Below, piece by piece: positions 23,640 through 34,356 of a stretch of 64,000 bases of DNA. The translations under genes and the position numbers were made by a program. The stretch lies in NCBI GenBank assembly GCA_029215795.1, contig JARDYH010000005.1, positions 157,567,814-157,631,813 on the forward strand. Direction: 5' to 3'. The notes under the pieces are model-generated. The model worked only from the letters and a program-made list of their open reading frames with translations, was not told where the DNA came from and made no database searches. The stretch is from Anniella stebbinsi (taxonomy: Eukaryota > Chordata > Lepidosauria > Squamata > Anniellidae). Every line of letters starts with the position of its first letter. Position 1 is the stretch's first letter.

Positions 23640-24508
23640 GTAAGTAGTGCTGGTTGGTGGTTCAGTCAGGTGCAACCAATACACTGTTTACAATAGTGCA
23701 GCCTTCCTCAATCCACCCCCTCCATCCAGATGAGTTGGAGTACAACTCCTATCATCCCCAGCCAGAACAGTCCAACACATTTGGAGGGTGCTGTGTTGGA
23801 GAAGGCTGCTGTAGGTCCTCCAAGACACTGGCTACTGAAGATCAGTTCATTCAAAAGACTCCCCTCCTGTAAGGCTGCAATCCTATACACACTGACCTGG
23901 GAGTAAGTCCCATTGAAATCAGTGGGTTTTATTCCTGAACAGGCATGTGAAGGATTGCACTGTTGGTCTTTTTTTTTTTTTTTGGCTTGCAATCAAAGAA
24001 ACTCTGAATCCCCCCTCCCTGCCCCAGTTTCCTATTGGTATAATGGGGGGGAGGGTGTTTTAAGACTCGTTAGTGATTTTTGTACAGAGAGAGAGCTAAG
24101 GCCCTGATCAGTAACTGGATTTCCTAGAGGGCTACTTTGAGAATAGAGTTAGCAGGAAAGAGTGAAGTTTTACCTTTTAGAGTGTCCTCCTCGGTAGTCC
24201 TGTTGTCTCAGGTGCCATCCCTTTCATGCTTCTGCTTTGCTCCTGGCTCGACAACATATTTTTGACTTCAGAACACAACACTTAAATCTTGAAAATTTTA
24301 AGGCAATCGTCAAATGTTCATCAAATTCAGTCTGTTTATATTCTGTTTTTCTAACACCCTCTAGCTCTAACACAGTTCCAATGTGGGCTTCTTGTACGTA
24401 CAAACAAATGTGGTTAGAATCAGGAAAAGATACATTTTAAATTTTGCAAGCCGATTAAGGAAGATGAGCTCTGGGGGTAATTGGACAGATGGATGCTTGT
24501 TGTTTCAG

Positions 24509-24622
24509 ATGCCAGAGACCTCCAAACTCGAAGGTGCGTTTCACAGGAGAGCAGGGCCTCCTTCTGGGGAGACCTCCACTGGAGTGTCATGCAGGAGAAT
24601 TACGAAACACTAATCTCTTTGG
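24509..24622 (+). pseudogene. Decayed KRAB-A box exon
   Basis: Acceptor TTTCAG (to 24508) and donor GTAAGG (from 24623) frame a 114-nt segment ending MQENYETLISLG, the C-terminal half of a KRAB-A box. It leaves in phase 1, as needed to join the KRAB-B exon at 32025. KRAB-A exons are normally about 127 nt. The upstream half is recognisable only in another frame (VRFTGEQGLLLG, compare V-YFTEEEW-LLD), so at least two small deletions have broken the frame. From ATG 24509 the reading meets a stop before the donor. The TRIM28-binding core is therefore lost here, unless an intact A exon lies elsewhere in the long intron. Confidence 0.7.
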
Positions 24623-24877
24623 GTAAGGATTTACCTCTCCTGGGACAAGGTGTTACCATAAGAACAGGCTTCTTGGATCAAACCAAAAGTATATTGGGCC
24701 CAGTACTCTGTCCCTGACAGGGGTCAGCCATATACCTCTGGGAAGCTCTCGAGCAGGGAATGAAGGGAGTAGCCGTCTCTTTTTGCCCCCATCATCTAGT
24801 TCTCAGAAGATATACTGCCTCTGAACATAGAGGTTCCTTGTAATTTTTGTGATTGATAATTGCGGACAGACCTGACA

Positions 24878-25378
24878 CACACACCCCGCGTGTACTTATC
24901 TAACCTTCTGATTTCCTGGTAAGCCATGGTACAGGTTACTCTTTGTGTCTGGAGGAGTGCTGACCACCAACAATCACATGATAATATATCAGGACGCAAT
25001 TCTATCTACTCTGTGTCATCCTGCCAAATTGGGGAGTCCTACCACTCTCCTGCTTCCTCGGGTTTCTGATCTCAGGTATAGAGTGAGCTAAGATCCGCCT
25101 AAGGCTTTGACAACAGGGCTGGAATCAAGGGTAGTCATGGCTGGGCAGCTGCCAAGGGTCCACACCCAAGCAGGACCACACTGACAAGCCCCCCCCCCCC
25201 CCCCCCGGACTCACTCCTTATCCGCTTCAGGCAATAGTGGTGGTGAGAAGGAGGCACAGCAGATGCCATTGCCTGCTTATCTAACCTTCTGATTTCCTGG
25301 TAAGCCATGGTACAGGTTACTCTTCGCGTCTGGAGGAGTGCTGACCACCAACAATCACGTGATAAAATATCAGGACTC
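24878..25378 (+). repeat. Local direct duplication (~105 bp, 390 bp apart)
   Basis: 24898-24990 and 25276-25376 share CTTATCTAACCTTCTGATTT, GGTAAGCCATGGTACAGG, GTCTGGAGGAGTGCTGACC and ACCAACAATCAC with few differences. The spacer includes a poly-C run. Confidence 0.85.
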
Positions 25379-25894
25379 TGTCTCTCTGCATATCAGCTCT
25401 AATCCGGAGGCCTTTTGGCAGAATGGAGGGGCTTTGGATACAGCAGAGCACCCTGTGGCTGTCCAAAGAGATTAGGACTGCACTATAAAATATTTAATTT
25501 ACGTGGATAGGATTTGAGCCTTAATTTTTTTTAAAAAAATCCTCCTGGCAGCTTTTGAAGAGGAGAGGCATAGATTAGAAGATAATGATCTCTGGGTAAA
25601 ATAATGAGAAGATAATGATCTCTGTGGGTAAAAACCTGAACTTGTTTAAGCCCCATTAATTTCTGTGGCTGAAACCAAAAGAAGCTATACAGTGAGACTA
25701 AAAAACACCGTTCTACTATTTATAGATGTTAGCTAGGTTAGAATGCAGAAGGTAGATTAAGCTCACATGCTAGTTAATGTAGATTTGATGATCACATTAT
25801 AGGCCAGTTTAATCACAGACGAGTTCCAGTGCATCACATATGAAAATGCCCTCCCTGTTTGATTTGTTCATACGTGTGGCAAGAAAAAGATCTG

Positions 25895-25982
25895 TCCTTC
25901 GAGACGGAGTTGAACCAGCGACCTAAGGATGACTTTGATAGCACTCTACAGTCCTCCGCTCTACCAGCTGAGCTATTGAAGG
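25895..25982 (-). pseudogene. tRNA-Tyr (GTA) copy, slightly degenerate, in the inverted duplicate
   Basis: Same length and same intron as the copy at 10577-10664. It has an A-C mismatch in the acceptor stem (CCTTCAA against TCGAAGG), a T-stem mismatch, and a B-box change (GGTTCAACTCC). An oligo-T run follows on the minus strand. It may be transcribed poorly; I call it a pseudogene with moderate certainty. Confidence 0.7.
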
Positions 25983-26189
25983 GACATGCCCCAAGAGCTG
26001 TGTTGCTCCTCTTAACTTTGGGTGTGGTAACAACCAGGTGTGGAACTGAATTCTCAGTAGGAGCCTTTTGCTTGAGTTGGCCTGCTTGCCTGTCTCCTGG
26101 CCAGCAAACCAAAAAGCTCCATGAGGGTGAGTGGGTGGGTGGGGGTATCAGAGCGCCTCATTAATAAGCATGTAGACAGGAACATAAGA

Positions 26190-26520
26190 AGAGCCATACT
26201 GGATCAGACCAAAGGCTCATGTAGTCCAGCATTCTGCCCACATAGTAGCCAACCAGTTGCGCTTGGGAAACCCACAAGGAGGACATGAGAGCAACAGCAC
26301 CCTCCCGCCCTTGTTCCCTGGTAATTGGTGTACATTGGCTTAATTCCTCTGATACTGGAGGTAGCAGAGCTGTCAGGTAGCACATAGTAGCCATTGATAA
26401 TCTTCTCCATGAGTTTATCCAACTCCCTTTTAAAGCCATCCAACTTGGTGCCCAACACCACATCTTGGGGTAGTGAATTCCATAGCTTAACTATGTGCCG
26501 TGTGAAGAAGAACTTTCTTT
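26190..26520 (-). mobile_element. CR1-like LINE 3' end in arm B
   Basis: Reverse complement of 9380-10383 without the insertion, so it gives the empty target site. Confidence 0.7.
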
Positions 26521-27293
26521 TATCTTACCTGAATCTCACACCAATCAGCTTCCTGGGATGACCCCATTGGGCTGTAGCATTATGAGAAAATGATTTGGCA
26601 GACATTGAGTTGGATTCATACTTATTGATACTCAGAGTACACCCACTGAAATCAGTGGGAATGAAGTCAGTCCTGACTAATTTAAATCCCATTGATTTCC
26701 TTGGGTCTATTCTAAGTATCACTAAGTCTGAATCTAAGCCATTATGTGCATTGTCTTTCAAAATGCCCCTCACCAAAGGCTTCCCAGGAAAGCAAAGCAG
26801 CTCTGGGATAAGAGGGCAGGGCCCATTGATAGATTAGCAACTCGTGTTTTTTTCAAAACACACACACACACACACATCAAGGGGTATAAATAAACAAACT
26901 GTTTTTTTGTTTTTTTGGTTTGCTTCTTTTACCATGGAGGGAAATAAACAATGGAGTCTCTTAAAAACTGGATGCTGAGCAGATAAGACTGTGTTTGCCC
27001 TTCAGCATCCTTTGGCTTTTGGTCCTAAGCCAGGGCCCCCCAACCTTTTTGGACGAATGGGCACATTTGGGAATTGGAGAAACTGCTGTGGGCACCACCA
27101 CAAAATGGCTCCCATGGTGGATGTGGCTATTCACATAATGGCTACTGTAGGGGCCTGGCTAGTCAAGAGGTGGTGGTGGGAGAGAAATAGTGAGGCTAGA
27201 GGTTGGGACAGTGTGGGAATGAAAAGAATTGCTTCCTGGCCCACCCAGTCTTCTTCTGATCATGCATACCTCTCTCTCTCTCTCTCTCTCTCT

Positions 27294-29836
27294 CATAGAA
27301 TAGTAGAGTCAGAAGGGGCCTATAAGGCCAACGAGTCCAAGCCCCTGCTCAATACAGGTATCTACGTTAAAGCATCCCTGATGGATGGCTGTCCAGCTGC
27401 CTCTTGAATGCTTCTAGTGTGGGAGAGCCCACGACCTCCCTAGGTCATTGGTTCCATTGTTATACTGCTCTAACAGCCTGGAAGTTTTTCCTGATGTCCA
27501 GCTGGAATCTGGCTTCCTGTAACTGGAGCCCATTATTCAGTGTCCTGCATTCTGGGTTGATCGAGAAGAGATCCTGGCGCTCCTTTGTGTGACATCCTTT
27601 CAAGTATTTGAAGAGTGCTATCAAGTCTGCCCTCAATCTTCTCTTCTCCAGGCTAAACATGCCCAGTTCTTTCAATCTCTCCTCATAGGGTTTTGTTTCC
27701 AGACCCCTAATCATCCTTGTTGCCCTCCTCTGAACATGCTCCAGATTGTCTGCATTCTTCTAGAAGTGTGGTGCCCAGAACTGGATGCAGTACTCAAGAT
27801 GGGGCCTAACCAGTGCCAAACAGAGGGAAACCAGTACCTCGCACGATTTGGAAGCTATACTTCTATTAATGCAGCCCAAAATAGCATTTGCTTTTTTTGC
27901 AGCCATATCACACTGTGGGCTCATATTCAGCTTGTGATCTACAGCAATTCCAAGAGCCTTCTCGCTTGTTGTATTGCTGAGCCAAGTATCCCCCATCTTG
28001 TAACTGTGCGTTTGGTTTCTTTTTCCTAGGTGTAGAACTTGGCATTTATCCCTATTAAATTTCATTCTGTTGTTTTCAGCCCAGTCTATCAAGAACACTT
28101 TGAAGTTTGTTTCTGTCTTCCAGGGTATTAGCGATCCCACCCAACTTTGTGTCGTCTGCAAATTTGATTAGCATTCCCTGCACCAAATCATTAATAAAAA
28201 TGCTGAAGAGCACTGGGCCCAGGACTGAGCCCTGTGGTACCCCGCTTGTTACCTCCACCCAGTGTGAAGAAGTACCATTGATAAGCACTCTTTGAGTCCG
28301 ATTCTGTAGCCAACTGCAGATCCACCTAATAGTTGTTCCATGTAGCCCACTTTTCACTACTTTGTTAATCAGAATGTCATGGGGCACTTTGACAAAAGCT
28401 TTGCTGAAGTCAAGATATACTATATCCACAGCATTCCCACAGTCCACAAGGGAGGTTACTCAATCAAAAAAATGAGATCAGTTTAGTCTGACAGGATTTG
28501 TTCTTGACAAATCCATGCTGGCTTCTAGTCATCACTACATAGTTTTCAAGGTGTTTATAGATTGACTTCTTTATAATCTGCTCCAAAATTTTCCCAGGGA
28601 TGGATGTCAGACTGACTGGTCTGTAGTTCCCAGGTTCCTCCTTTTTGCCCTTTTTGAAGATAGGGACAACATTAGCCCTCCTCCAGTCATCCAGCACTTC
28701 ACCCGTCTTCCATGATTTTGCAAAGATAATAGACAGTGGTTCTGAGAGTTCTTCTGCCAACTCCTTTATTACTCTAGAATGCAGTTCGTCAGTCCCTGGA
28801 GATTTGAACTTGTTCAAAGAAAGTAGGTGTTCCTTGACCATTTGTTTATCAATCTCAAACTACAATCCTGCCCCTTCAGCTTGTACTTCACTTTTTCCAT
28901 GGGGGTCATAGACCCGCTTTTGAGAGAAGACTGAGCCAAAGTAGGAATTTAGCACTTTGGCCTTTTCTTTGTCATCTGTTACCAATTTGTCATCCTCATG
29001 AAGCAGTTGAACCACCGTTTCTTTCCTCTGTCTTTTACTATTCACGTATCTGAAGAAAGCCTTTTTATTGCTTTTAGCATCCCTTGTTAATCTCGGCTCA
29101 ATCTCAGCTTTAGCCTTCCTGATACCATTCTGGCACTTCTGTGCTACTTGTTTGTACTCTTCTTTTGTAGCCTGGCCTTCCTTCCACTTCCTATATGTAT
29201 CCTTTTTTCATTTTCAGGTCATCTCTAACCTTTTTGTGGAGCCACATTGGTTTCTTCTGTTGTCTTCTATCTTTTTTCCTTGTTGGAATTGTTTGTAATT
29301 GTGCCTTTAAAATTTCCTTTTTTTAAAACTCCCACCCATCTTGGACTCCTTTTCTCATTAGGGTCACTTGCCATGGGACCTTACTTATCATAGTTCTGAG
29401 TTTATTAAAATCGGCTTTCCTGAAATCCAGAGTACGTGTATGGTTACATTCAGCTTTTGCTTCCTTCAAAATCAAGAACTCAAGTATGACGTAGTCACTT
29501 TCCCCCAGAGTTCCCATAATTGCCACTTTATTCACTAAGTCCTCCCTATTGGTCATTATCAAGTCAAGGATAGCTGTTCCTCTAGTTCCTTCCTCTACTT
29601 TCTGTAGGAGAAAGTTATCAGCCACACGTCAGGAATTTCTTGGAGGGGCCACTTTTGGCAGAATTTGTCTCCCAACAGATATCAGGGTAATTGAAGTCCC
29701 CCATTACTACTACATGGGATTTCCTTGAAACACTGGCAATTTGCTTTTCAAAAGTTTCGTCCTCATCTTCTCCTTGATTGAGTGGTCGGTAGTAGACTCT
29801 GGCTGTCATGCTCCTGTTATTCCTTTCCCGACTCCA
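27294..29836 (-). mobile_element. CR1 LINE, 5'-truncated, with endonuclease and reverse-transcriptase remnants
   Basis: Minus-strand CR1 non-LTR retrotransposon. From its 5' side come endonuclease fragments (MGDFNYPDICW near 29690; DLIMTNREDLVN near 29560), the N-terminal RT region (NYRPVSLTS; KSPGTDELHSRV), the RT core (YLDFSKAF, GVPQGSVLGPVLF, FADDTK; 28076-28447), and the C-terminal region ([29 protein letters not shown]). The frame is broken into at least six pieces, so it is dead. It ends in CR1 3' sequence at the (TC)n tract. It entered arm B of the inverted duplication. Confidence 0.92.
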
Positions 29837-30137
29837 AGCCTCTAGGTTCATTCTTTCTCTCCTGTTTGCCCAGCTTTCTCTTCCTCCCCACTGATCAGCT
29901 GATCAACAGCAGGTTCAGGGCCCTGCTGATTTGGCACCCTAATATTTTTCAATTTTTTTAATGATATTTTTTTGTGGGGGGAAGGGTCAGGGAAAGAAGA
30001 GCTGTTTGAAAACCATAAGAGGTGCCTGCAAGTGCTGCACTGAGGGCCTACAGGCACCACGTTGAAATAAAATAAGCCAGTCAGCCCTACCTCGTGTCCT
30101 TCCTAATGGTGTCCTCTCAATGCTTTCCTGTTAGCAG

Positions 30138-30206
30138 AAGAGATGGCCATCAGCCTGCCTCGGATCACTGCACTGGCTGAATCCCACCGAAGAGGGCTGG
30201 CATCAG
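30138..30206 (+). CDS. Candidate alternative first coding exon of the KRAB-B zinc-finger gene
   Basis: A 69-nt segment between a plausible acceptor (TTTCCTGTTAGCAG) and a perfect donor CAG|GTAAGT. It contains ATG at 30143 with G at -3 and +4. Read from that ATG it encodes MAISLPRITALAESHRRGLA followed by S and leaves in phase 1, so it would join the KRAB-B exon without a frameshift. Splicing of this exon would give a protein with KRAB-B but no KRAB-A. No homologous exon is recalled, so this is a prediction from splice signals and phase only. Confidence 0.4.
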
Positions 30207-30674
30207 GTAAGTCACCTGTGCAAATCTATACCCAAAGGAAGGGAAAGACAATTCTGTACCTTCTTGATCTATTTGGTGTGACCAAGACAAATACATTCTG
30301 CGCTTGGAATGAATTCCGCAATCTGGGCAGCCAGTAATGTAGATTGGACATCTTTTGCATAAGACATTTTCCTAAACGTTTGGAATATTTTCGCAGAAAC
30401 AGAAATAAGAAAGAGAACGATGGTTGGGGACAACTTGGTAGTGCAGGTATTTATTTCATTTCATTCTTTTATTTTTATTTTACAAATAATGCTTAAATCA
30501 GTTTTTTGGTTTTCCGAATGTTGTTATTGAAACAGAGAACCCCAGTGGGCAAGAGAGCCCATTCGATTGAAAAATGATGAACTTTCACTTTCTGTCCTTG
30601 GTGAACAGCATTCACCAGGGAGACTTTCCAGGCTAAAAGATTCTCTAAGGCTGCAATGCTATACTCTCTTACTG

Positions 30675-30965
30675 AAAAACATGAGAAGGGCTCTGCTGGA
30701 TCAGACCAAAGGCCTTTCTAGTCTAGCATCCTGTTTTCCAGGGTGATCAACAAGATGTTCGCAAGCAGAATATGAGTGCAACTGCACCTCCTGCTGGTGT
30801 TCCCTAACAACTGCTATATAGGAGGATTTTGCCTTTAATTCTGGAGGATGTGCAGTACCTATCATGCCTAGTAGCCATTGATAGCTCTTATGCTCCATGA
30901 ATTTGTCTAACCCCCCTTTAAAACAGTCTGAGTTGGAGCTTGTCGTCACCACATCTTGTGGTGGT
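30675..30965 (-). mobile_element. CR1-like LINE 3' end
   Basis: AGAAGGGCTCTGCTGGATCAGACC through ACCACATCTTGTGGTGGTG, same family as 26190-26520. Confidence 0.65.
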
Positions 30966-32024
30966 GTAAGGACTGGGCCTAGCACCTCTGTAGAAGCACT
31001 CTAACACAACGTGGGGACTGATTCGCAGTCAGATGGGGAGGAGGGCGAAGGGGTCATTGAGCTGCTAAGGTTGCAGGAGTTTGGTGAGAGTAACAGTAAC
31101 AGAGATGAGTTTGTTTACATGCAGGCTAATCAGCTGGATACTAGCCAGCCAGGGTGTTCTCTACTTGTGTGAAAATATGATCTTAACTAGGAGGAGGAGT
31201 TAAGAGTAAGGGGATCTAAGAATTAGATGCTGGATTAGGAGGAAGGAACAATGGGACAGGTGGTGTTTTAAAAGGCCGGCTTCTTTGGGAGGACTTACTT
31301 AGAAGGCGGGACTTAGAGAGCCACTAAGGTTGTGAAGACACAGTTGGCAGCAGTTTCATTTCAACTTTTTACTATAGTGCATTAATTAAAGATAGCTATC
31401 AGTAGTCTAATTGGTATTGTATTGTGTAAAGCTGACTAGAGAACTTAGCTCCATGATGCTGTTTGTAAATTTTGATTGAAAACTTGAAGCATTGCTGATT
31501 TGGCTGTGGCTTGCATAATAAAAGCAATGGAGTGTAAAATCATCTTCATTGTGTGACTATAAAAGAAACTAGAGGCTTGGCACTTGACAGGTAGGAAATC
31601 CGTGGTTTAACTCTATGAGCTGTGACCCCAGTGGAGCTGACTTCTCAGTAGATGTGTATAGCAGGAGTGCAGAATCCCAGGCCTGGGGGACCAGATCTGG
31701 CCCTCTTGGTGTCCAGATCCACTCCTTCAGGGTTTCACAGATGGCCATGGCCCCTTTTGAAATCCCTCTCCCAAGGCCCAGTTACTGGCAGTAAAAGCTT
31801 TAAACTAAAATAGTCTGGTATTTTGGCCCTGCCCCTTTTGCCTTCGGCCCTGCCCACCACTGGAATGCACATCTTGGAAATGGAATTCAGTAGTTTCAGT
31901 ACCCTGGTATATAGGATGGAACTGTAAGTGTCACTTAAACAAACAACACACAGGAAGGTCCCATAGTTGCAGAGAGAGTCTGTTCACGGTACTGAAGCTC
32001 TACCTTTTGTATTCTGATCAGCAG

Positions 32025-32138
32025 GATTTCCACTTTCCAAACCTGACTTGCTCTCCTGGATGGACCGAGGAGAGGACTCATGGGTGCCAGACCTTCCAGA
32101 GTCTGAAAGAAGGGAGATGCCAACTGATACCAGCCCCA
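32025..32138 (+). CDS. KRAB-B box exon of the zinc-finger gene
   Basis: A 114-nt exon with acceptor CAG ending at 32024 and donor GTGAGT starting at 32139. Entering in phase 1 it reads GFPLSKPDLLSWMDRGEDSW and continues WVPDL, the classic KRAB-B pattern (GFPxSKPDxxxxLExGExPWxPDL). It leaves in phase 1 and joins 34357 in frame to give ...[10 protein letters not shown]. The KRAB-B box assists the A box in recruiting the TRIM28 (KAP1) corepressor; that role is family knowledge. Sequence and splice phases make this exon convincing. Confidence 0.9.
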
Positions 32139-32325
32139 GTGAGTTGCAATTAAAATACAACAACAGCAGAACTTAAGAGCAGCTCTCCTTTCTCACCATC
32201 TGGTGGTACATTCTGGTGAGGAAGACCTGAATGATGCAATGCAATAGCAGTCCAAAAAGATCACTTCAAGCCCCTTTCAATTGTTTACAGTCATCAAGGG
32301 TAGGTTCATACCTATACTGACACTG

Positions 32326-32704
32326 TTCAGACAACACTTTGGGGGATGTGATTATGCTAACCACGTCTCACTGTGGTTGCCACTAAGCACACCTAGTGCT
32401 GCTGCCACATGACCATGGAGCCATGGTCTGTTGCATGGTTTGCTTAACCACACCCTAACCAAATACCTTTCCTCCGACAGCTCCGTTTCACATCCCAGCA
32501 TCCTTTGCAGCGTGCACAGCCCTGGGAAGCCACTTCCTGGATGAAGCTGGCGGCCATGTTAAGGCTGTGGCACCACGGGTTATTCAGCAATGTGGTTAAG
32601 TAGCAACCATGGTTAGGGGAAACGCCTTGCGCACAGCACACTAAGTCTTCACGGTTAGTCCAAAATGGTTAACCAGCATGGCTTAGTGTGTTGTCTGAAT
32701 AGTC
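32326..32704 (+). mobile_element. Fold-back MITE (CTGTTCAGACAACAC arms)
   Basis: Arms CACTGTTCAGACAACACTTT and TAGTGTGTTGTCTGAATAGT, with GCTAACCACG/GGTTAACCAGC style subterminal repeats. Same family as 17032-17281. Confidence 0.65.
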
Positions 32705-33515
32705 ACTCTTATTACTCAATAATCACCATGGTGATTGAACAATTACATGTATGTGTAAATTTGTTTATTTATTTAAGAGATTTCTCAGCCACCTTTTAGG
32801 GCCATGTTTGTTTAAGTGATATACAAAAAACAATGCATCACTGAAATCAGAAACATCAAAATCCCATTAAAAACAAATCCTGAGACACCAAGCAAACTAT
32901 AATAAGGTCAGACAACAATAAAGTCTTATCACAATGAAATCATCAATAAAAAAATAACAGCATAATAACCTTTAAAAATGTTAAAAGTATTTTTGAGTGA
33001 TGCAAAACCAAATTAAAGTAGCAGCGCCCGATGGCTGTCTAAGACAGGATGGGGTACCCCCAGCCCACAGGCAGGCTGGATTTAGTCAGCAAGGCCCAAG
33101 CTCTTCCCCTCAGAGAAAGGTGCTCCAATCTGATGGTCTCTTTCTCTATGAGCAGAATGCTGTTTTCTTTCTGTGCATCACTTCTATTAAGGTGGTCAGA
33201 TGCAAAAGAGCACAGGGGTTCTGTCCTTTTAATAGCTCTTTAGAAGGAGTAATTTCAGCCACTGCGGCTGGCCATGCTCTTAAAGGGACAGGAGCTTGTC
33301 TTTCTTTTTACCTGGCCGCTCTACTTTCCAATGCATTGCATTTCAGAGCAATCCCATGACAGTCAGCTGCCAGCCATCAAGGGCTGAGTGATTGGCAGTG
33401 CAATCCTACATGACTACTCAAAAATAAGCCCCATTGAGTTGAATGGGACTTACTCCGAGGAAAGTGTGCATAGGATTGCAGCCCAAGACTGCAATCCTAT
33501 GCAGTCCTATTGGGC

Positions 33516-34164
33516 TAGGCTGACCAGATAAAATCCAGGTCAGGACTCATGTAACTTTAACAGTTGTAGAGAAAAGGGAATTTCAGCCTGTGTCATTTGT
33601 ATGCAATGAGTTCCTAGTGAAATTCCCTCTTCATCACAACAGTTAAAGTTGCAGGCACTATACTAGAGTGACCATATTCAAAAGAAGGCAGGGCCCCTGC
33701 AACTTTAACAGTTGTGATGAAGAGGGTAGGGTGACCATCTGAAAAGGAGGACAAGGCTCCTGTGTCTTTAACAGTTGAATAGAAAAGGGAATTTCAGCAG
33801 GTGTCATTTGTATGCATGCAGCACCTGGTGAAATTCCCTTTTCATCACAACAGTTAAAACTGCAGGATCCCTGCCCTCTTTTGTATCCGGTCACTCTAGT
33901 ATAGCTCCTGTAGCTTTAACTGTTGTGATGAAGAGGGAATTTCACCAGGTGCTACATACATACAAATGATACCAGCTGAATTTCCCCCTTGCTACACAAC
34001 TGTTAAAGATACAGGAGTCCCGTCCTCCTTTTCAGATGGTCACCCTAGAAGAGGGAATTTCACCAGGAACTAATTGCATACAAATGACACTGGCTGAAAT
34101 TCTCCTTTCTCTACAACTGTTAAAGTTACATGATCCCTGACCTGGATTTTATCTGGTCACCCTA
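33516..34164 (+). mobile_element. hAT-like TAGGGTGACCA-family element, outer copy
   Basis: Left end TAGGCTGACCAGATAAAATCC, right end GGATTTTATCTGGTCACCCTA. 8-bp target duplication TATTGGGC (33508-33515 and 34165-34172). Contains a second full element at 33727-34047. It ends 193 bp before the zinc-finger exon. Confidence 0.9.
33727..34047 (+). mobile_element. hAT-like TAGGGTGACCA-family element, nested inner copy
   Basis: TAGGGTGACCATCTG to CAGATGGTCACCCTA, with 8-bp target duplication GAAGAGGG (33719-33726 and 34048-34055). Lies wholly inside 33516-34164. Confidence 0.9.
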
Positions 34165-34356
34165 TATTGGGCTTGAGAAGAAACATCTAAGATGACCCTG
34201 TAAGTGATGTCTGTTGTGGACCCAGAGATCCCTAGGCAATTATGGGCAAGACAGTACGTATGCTGAACCTAAAATATCAACTAATTCCAGTTAGTTCATT
34301 ATGGAAAAGGACACATCACAGAAGGCAGCTCTCATTTACGTTGTTTGTCTCCTCAG

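Larger units (their letters stand above)
25395..30065 (-). repeat. Inverted segmental duplication, arm B
   Basis: Reverse-complement partner of 7680-11095. It is interrupted by a CR1 LINE (about 27294-29836) that entered the (GA)n tract equivalent to the one near 7890-7898. The rest aligns by eye from the GGGTGCC/poly-A-T stretch (near 29940) through the tRNA-Tyr copy to about 25395. Confidence 0.75.
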
